Made by a program: the position numbers and the translations under genes | In this document: in pieces, positions 61,404-64,000 of the stretch | Numbering within the stretch: position 1 is the first letter of the stretch | Layout: every line of letters starts with the position of its first letter | From: Craterostigma plantagineum | Taxonomy: Eukaryota > Streptophyta > Magnoliopsida > Lamiales > Linderniaceae | NCBI GenBank assembly: GCA_027422505.1 | Contig: JAPQWV010000747.1 | Coordinates: forward strand, 62,001 to 126,000 | Direction: 5' to 3' | Length of the DNA stretch: 64,000 nt | Notes under the pieces: model-generated | The model's database searches: none | What the model saw: only the letters and a program-made list of their open reading frames with translations | What the model was told of the DNA's origin: nothing

Positions 61404-64000
61404 TCATTCAAGCACTGCCTGTGAGAGAGGCTTGGTGAACGGGTCCGCCACGTTATCCGCGGTGGCTATTTTCTGCACAGCTATGTAGCCATTCTCAACG
61501 AACCCACGCAGCGCGTGGTATTTTCTTTCTATGTGTTTGGACTTTGAATGAGACCTAGGTTCCTTGGCTTGTGCTACTGCCCACTATTGTCGCACCACAA
61601 TGGCAGCGGGCGGTCCACTATGCCTGGAACTACTTGAAGTTCTTCTAAGAACTTCCTCATCCAAACACCTTCCTTTGCTGCCTCAGAGGCCGCAATATAC
61701 TCCGCCTTAGTGGTAGAATCGGCAGTAGTGCTTTGCTTGGAACTTTTCCAAGACACTGCTCCACCATTGAGCGTATAGACGAAACCAGAAGTAGATTTTC
61801 GGTCATCCACGTCTGACTGGAAATCCGAATCAGTATAACCATCCACCTCTAATTCTCCATTTCCATAAATCAATATCATATCTTTAGTCCTTCTAAGGTA
61901 CTTAAAGATATTCTTTACTGCATTCCAATGTTCTTTACCAGGATTAGACTGGTACCGACTTACTATGCTCAAAGCATACGCAATGTCAGGCCGCGTACAT
62001 AGCATCGCATACATTAGGCTACCTATTGCTGATGCATAAGGAATTTCACTCATTTCCTTCATTGCTTCCTCATTTTGAGGACACATGGATTTCGAGAGAT
62101 GAATCCCATGTCGAATTAGCAAGAACCCTTTCTTAGATTCATCCATTCGAAACCGTTTCAGAATCTTTTCTAAGTAAAGGGCCTGAGATAAACCTATCAT
62201 TCGATTCGCTCGATCTCTAAAAAGGCGAATTCCAAGAATATAGGTTGCTTCTCCCAGGTCTTTCATGGAGAATTCGGTTGAAAGCCAAGCTTTCACCTCC
62301 GAGAGCATCCCGATATCGTTTCCAATCAAAAGGATGTCATCCACGTACAATACGAGGAACGATATCTTACTCCCACTGACCTTCTTGTAAACGCAAGGCT
62401 CATCTTCATTCTTTAAGAATCCGTAGTTCCTAACTACTTCATCAAATCGAAGATTCCAGCTTCTAGACGCTTGCTTAAGTCCATAAATTGACGCATCTGC
62501 TTGCGATGTAAAACCTTTGGGCTGCTCCATATAGATTTCCTCCTGGAGGAATCCATTTAGGAAAGCAGTTTTCACATCCATCTGCCAGATCTCGTAATCA
62601 TAGTATGCGGCTATGGCAAGCAGAATCCTGATAGACTTAATCATTGCTACAGGTGAAAAGGTTTCCTCATAATCAATGCCCTCTTTCTGATTATACCCTT
62701 TCGCTACTAGCCTAGCTTTGTAGGTTTCAACCTGTCCGTCAGATCCAATCTTTCTCTTGTAGATCCATTTGCACCCTATCGGTCTAAAACCTTGGGGCAA
62801 ATCTACTAGAGTCCAGACTTGGTTGCTGTGCATAGAGTCTATCTCTGCTTTCATAGCTTCGACCCATTTCTTTGAGTCGACATCCATCATTGCCTGGTCA
62901 TAGGTAGTGGGATCATCACCAATGATTCCCTCCGTCGCAGCAACCCCGTGCTCGACGTGTACCATACCATATCTCTCAGGCTCGCGAGATACTCTACCCG
63001 ACCTGCGCAACTCTGGGCGCGTCACGGACTGCTCATCTGTGACCCTAGGCACTGATGGCTCTGGAGGCATTGCTTCTAATTCTCCAAGAGTTACTTCTCT
63101 GCCAGCTCCACCCTCTCGAATGAACTGTTCCTCGAGAAAGTGAGCATGTACAGCTACGATGATCCTCTGATCATCATGGAAGTAGAAATAATATCCCATG
63201 CTATCATTGGGATATCCTACGAAACGTCCTTTCGTGGACCTTGATTCAAGTTTGTCTGTCATAAGCTTTTTCACATAGGCGGGGCAACCCCAAACCTTTA
63301 AGTGATTCAAGCTGGGTTTCTTACCGTTCCAAATTTCGTAAGGTACCCTATCAACAGACTTCGAAGGAGTTCTGTTCAGAACATAGACTGCAGTTTGCAA
63401 AGCATATCCCCATAACGATATGGGAAGATCTGTATAGCTTAGCATAGATCGAACTTTATCTAATAATGTTCGATTTCTGCGTTCGGCAACACCATTCAAC
63501 TGTGGTGTTCCGGGCGGTGTAAACTGCGAAATGATTCCATTTTCTTTCATGAAATCATCAAACTCAAGACTCATAAATTCGCCGCCTCTATCTGATCGAA
63601 CGACTTTAATTTGTCTCCCAGTTTGATTTTCCACCATTGTTTTGAATACCTTGAACTTTTCAAGCGTTTCATACTTGTGCTTTAACAGATACACCAAGCC
63701 ATAGCGAGAGTGATCATCTGTAAAAGTCACGAAATAGTGGAAGTTACCTCGGGCTGCTACACTAAACGGTCCACAAACATCTGTATGGATCAAATCCAAA
63801 ACATTTGCGGCTCTTTGAAAAATCCCTGTAAAGGGAGACTTAGTCATTTTGCCTAAGATACAAGACTCACACGTTGGATAGGAATCTGATTCCGTTGGCT
63901 TAATTATGCCATGTTTCTCCAACTCTTGAATCTTTCGCACTCCGGCATGACCTAGTCTAAGATGCCACAAATACTTTTTATTTAACTCTAAGTTATGTTT
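61404..64000 (-). pseudogene. Copia pol: integrase, reverse transcriptase, RNase H (frameshifted)
   Basis: Open from the window edge to 61574. It begins in the pre-integrase domain (YLWHLRLGHAGVRKIQELEK, C-x2-C). Integrase follows (HTDVCGPF, RSDRGGEF, GVAERRNRTLLD), then reverse transcriptase (WKWIYK-like CKWIYKRKIG, WQMDVKTAFLNG, and YVDDILLIG with both aspartates) and RNase H (TDSDFQSDVDDRKSTSGF, KAEYIAASEA). At LWCDNSG (about 61580) the frame is lost. The +1 continuation reads AVAQAKEPRSHSKSKHIERK and ends at 61404, as a normal copia C-terminus. One missing G explains the break. GLKQASRSWNLRF is normal. The rest is intact, so the element is young. Confidence 0.93.

Larger units (their letters stand above)
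59118..64000 (-). mobile_element. Ty1/copia LTR retrotransposon (3' part)
   Basis: Minus-strand element entering from the right edge. Pol lies at 61404-64000 and the 3' LTR at 59118-61349. The sequence between pol and LTR holds a polypurine-like GAGTAGGAGAT just before the TGTTGGGGATG LTR start. The 5' half and the other LTR are outside the window. Confidence 0.9.

Overview
The window is nuclear DNA from a flowering plant, most likely a eudicot. Genes have many GT-AG introns, the proteins are plant types (CAMTA, LLM-domain GATA, TBL, pectin methylesterase, Di19, ATL RING), and the spaces between them hold plant retrotransposons and MITEs. No species marker is visible, so I do not go below eudicot.

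Layout. 1-3100: 3' part of a CARM1/PRMT4 arginine methyltransferase. 4050-9440: a retroelement with a probable 4.2 kb LTR rich in the palindrome TTCGCGAA, a tRNA-iMet primer site and a short ORF with two gag copies, all between 63 bp inverted repeats. 11214-16739: ABCC4/14-type transporter. 17131-21378: divergent pair TCTP and eIF2-gamma. 23098-24402: an unidentified plant protein with a CxxH/CxxC motif. 24580-27000: MITEs. 27619-28388: ATL2-like RING-H2 gene with a 1-base frameshift. 29025-31681: pectin methylesterase. 33000-33830: SINE head plus minisatellite. 34094-34906: telomere protein TEN1. 35174-36127: Di19 with a probable AT-AC (U12) intron and a 1-base frameshift. 36369-37301: Mutator-type MITE with a 9 bp target duplication. 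37928-38712: LLM-domain B-GATA factor.

39964-47420 is a P-loop NTPase-like pseudogene split by two copia-type LTR elements. The first (40294-43165, minus strand) has no visible pol. It carries a gag start followed by sequence resembling the C-terminal region of BiP-type HSP70 and the middle/C-terminal part of HSP90. The second (43714-47016, plus strand) lost most of integrase and reverse transcriptase.

47757-49357: TBL/PMR5 acetyltransferase-like gene. 49795-54554: CAMTA5/6-type transcription factor. 54850-55851: SAR1 GTPase. 56430-58600: degenerate ~100 bp tandem repeat. 59118-64000: a copia element with a 2.2 kb LTR and nearly complete pol, running off the window.

The genes do not form one pathway. 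Their order recalls two Arabidopsis neighbourhoods (TCTP-ATL2-GATA17-CAMTA6 on chromosome 3; TEN1-Di19-SAR1B on chromosome 1), so the backbone looks like conserved eudicot synteny broken up by transposons.
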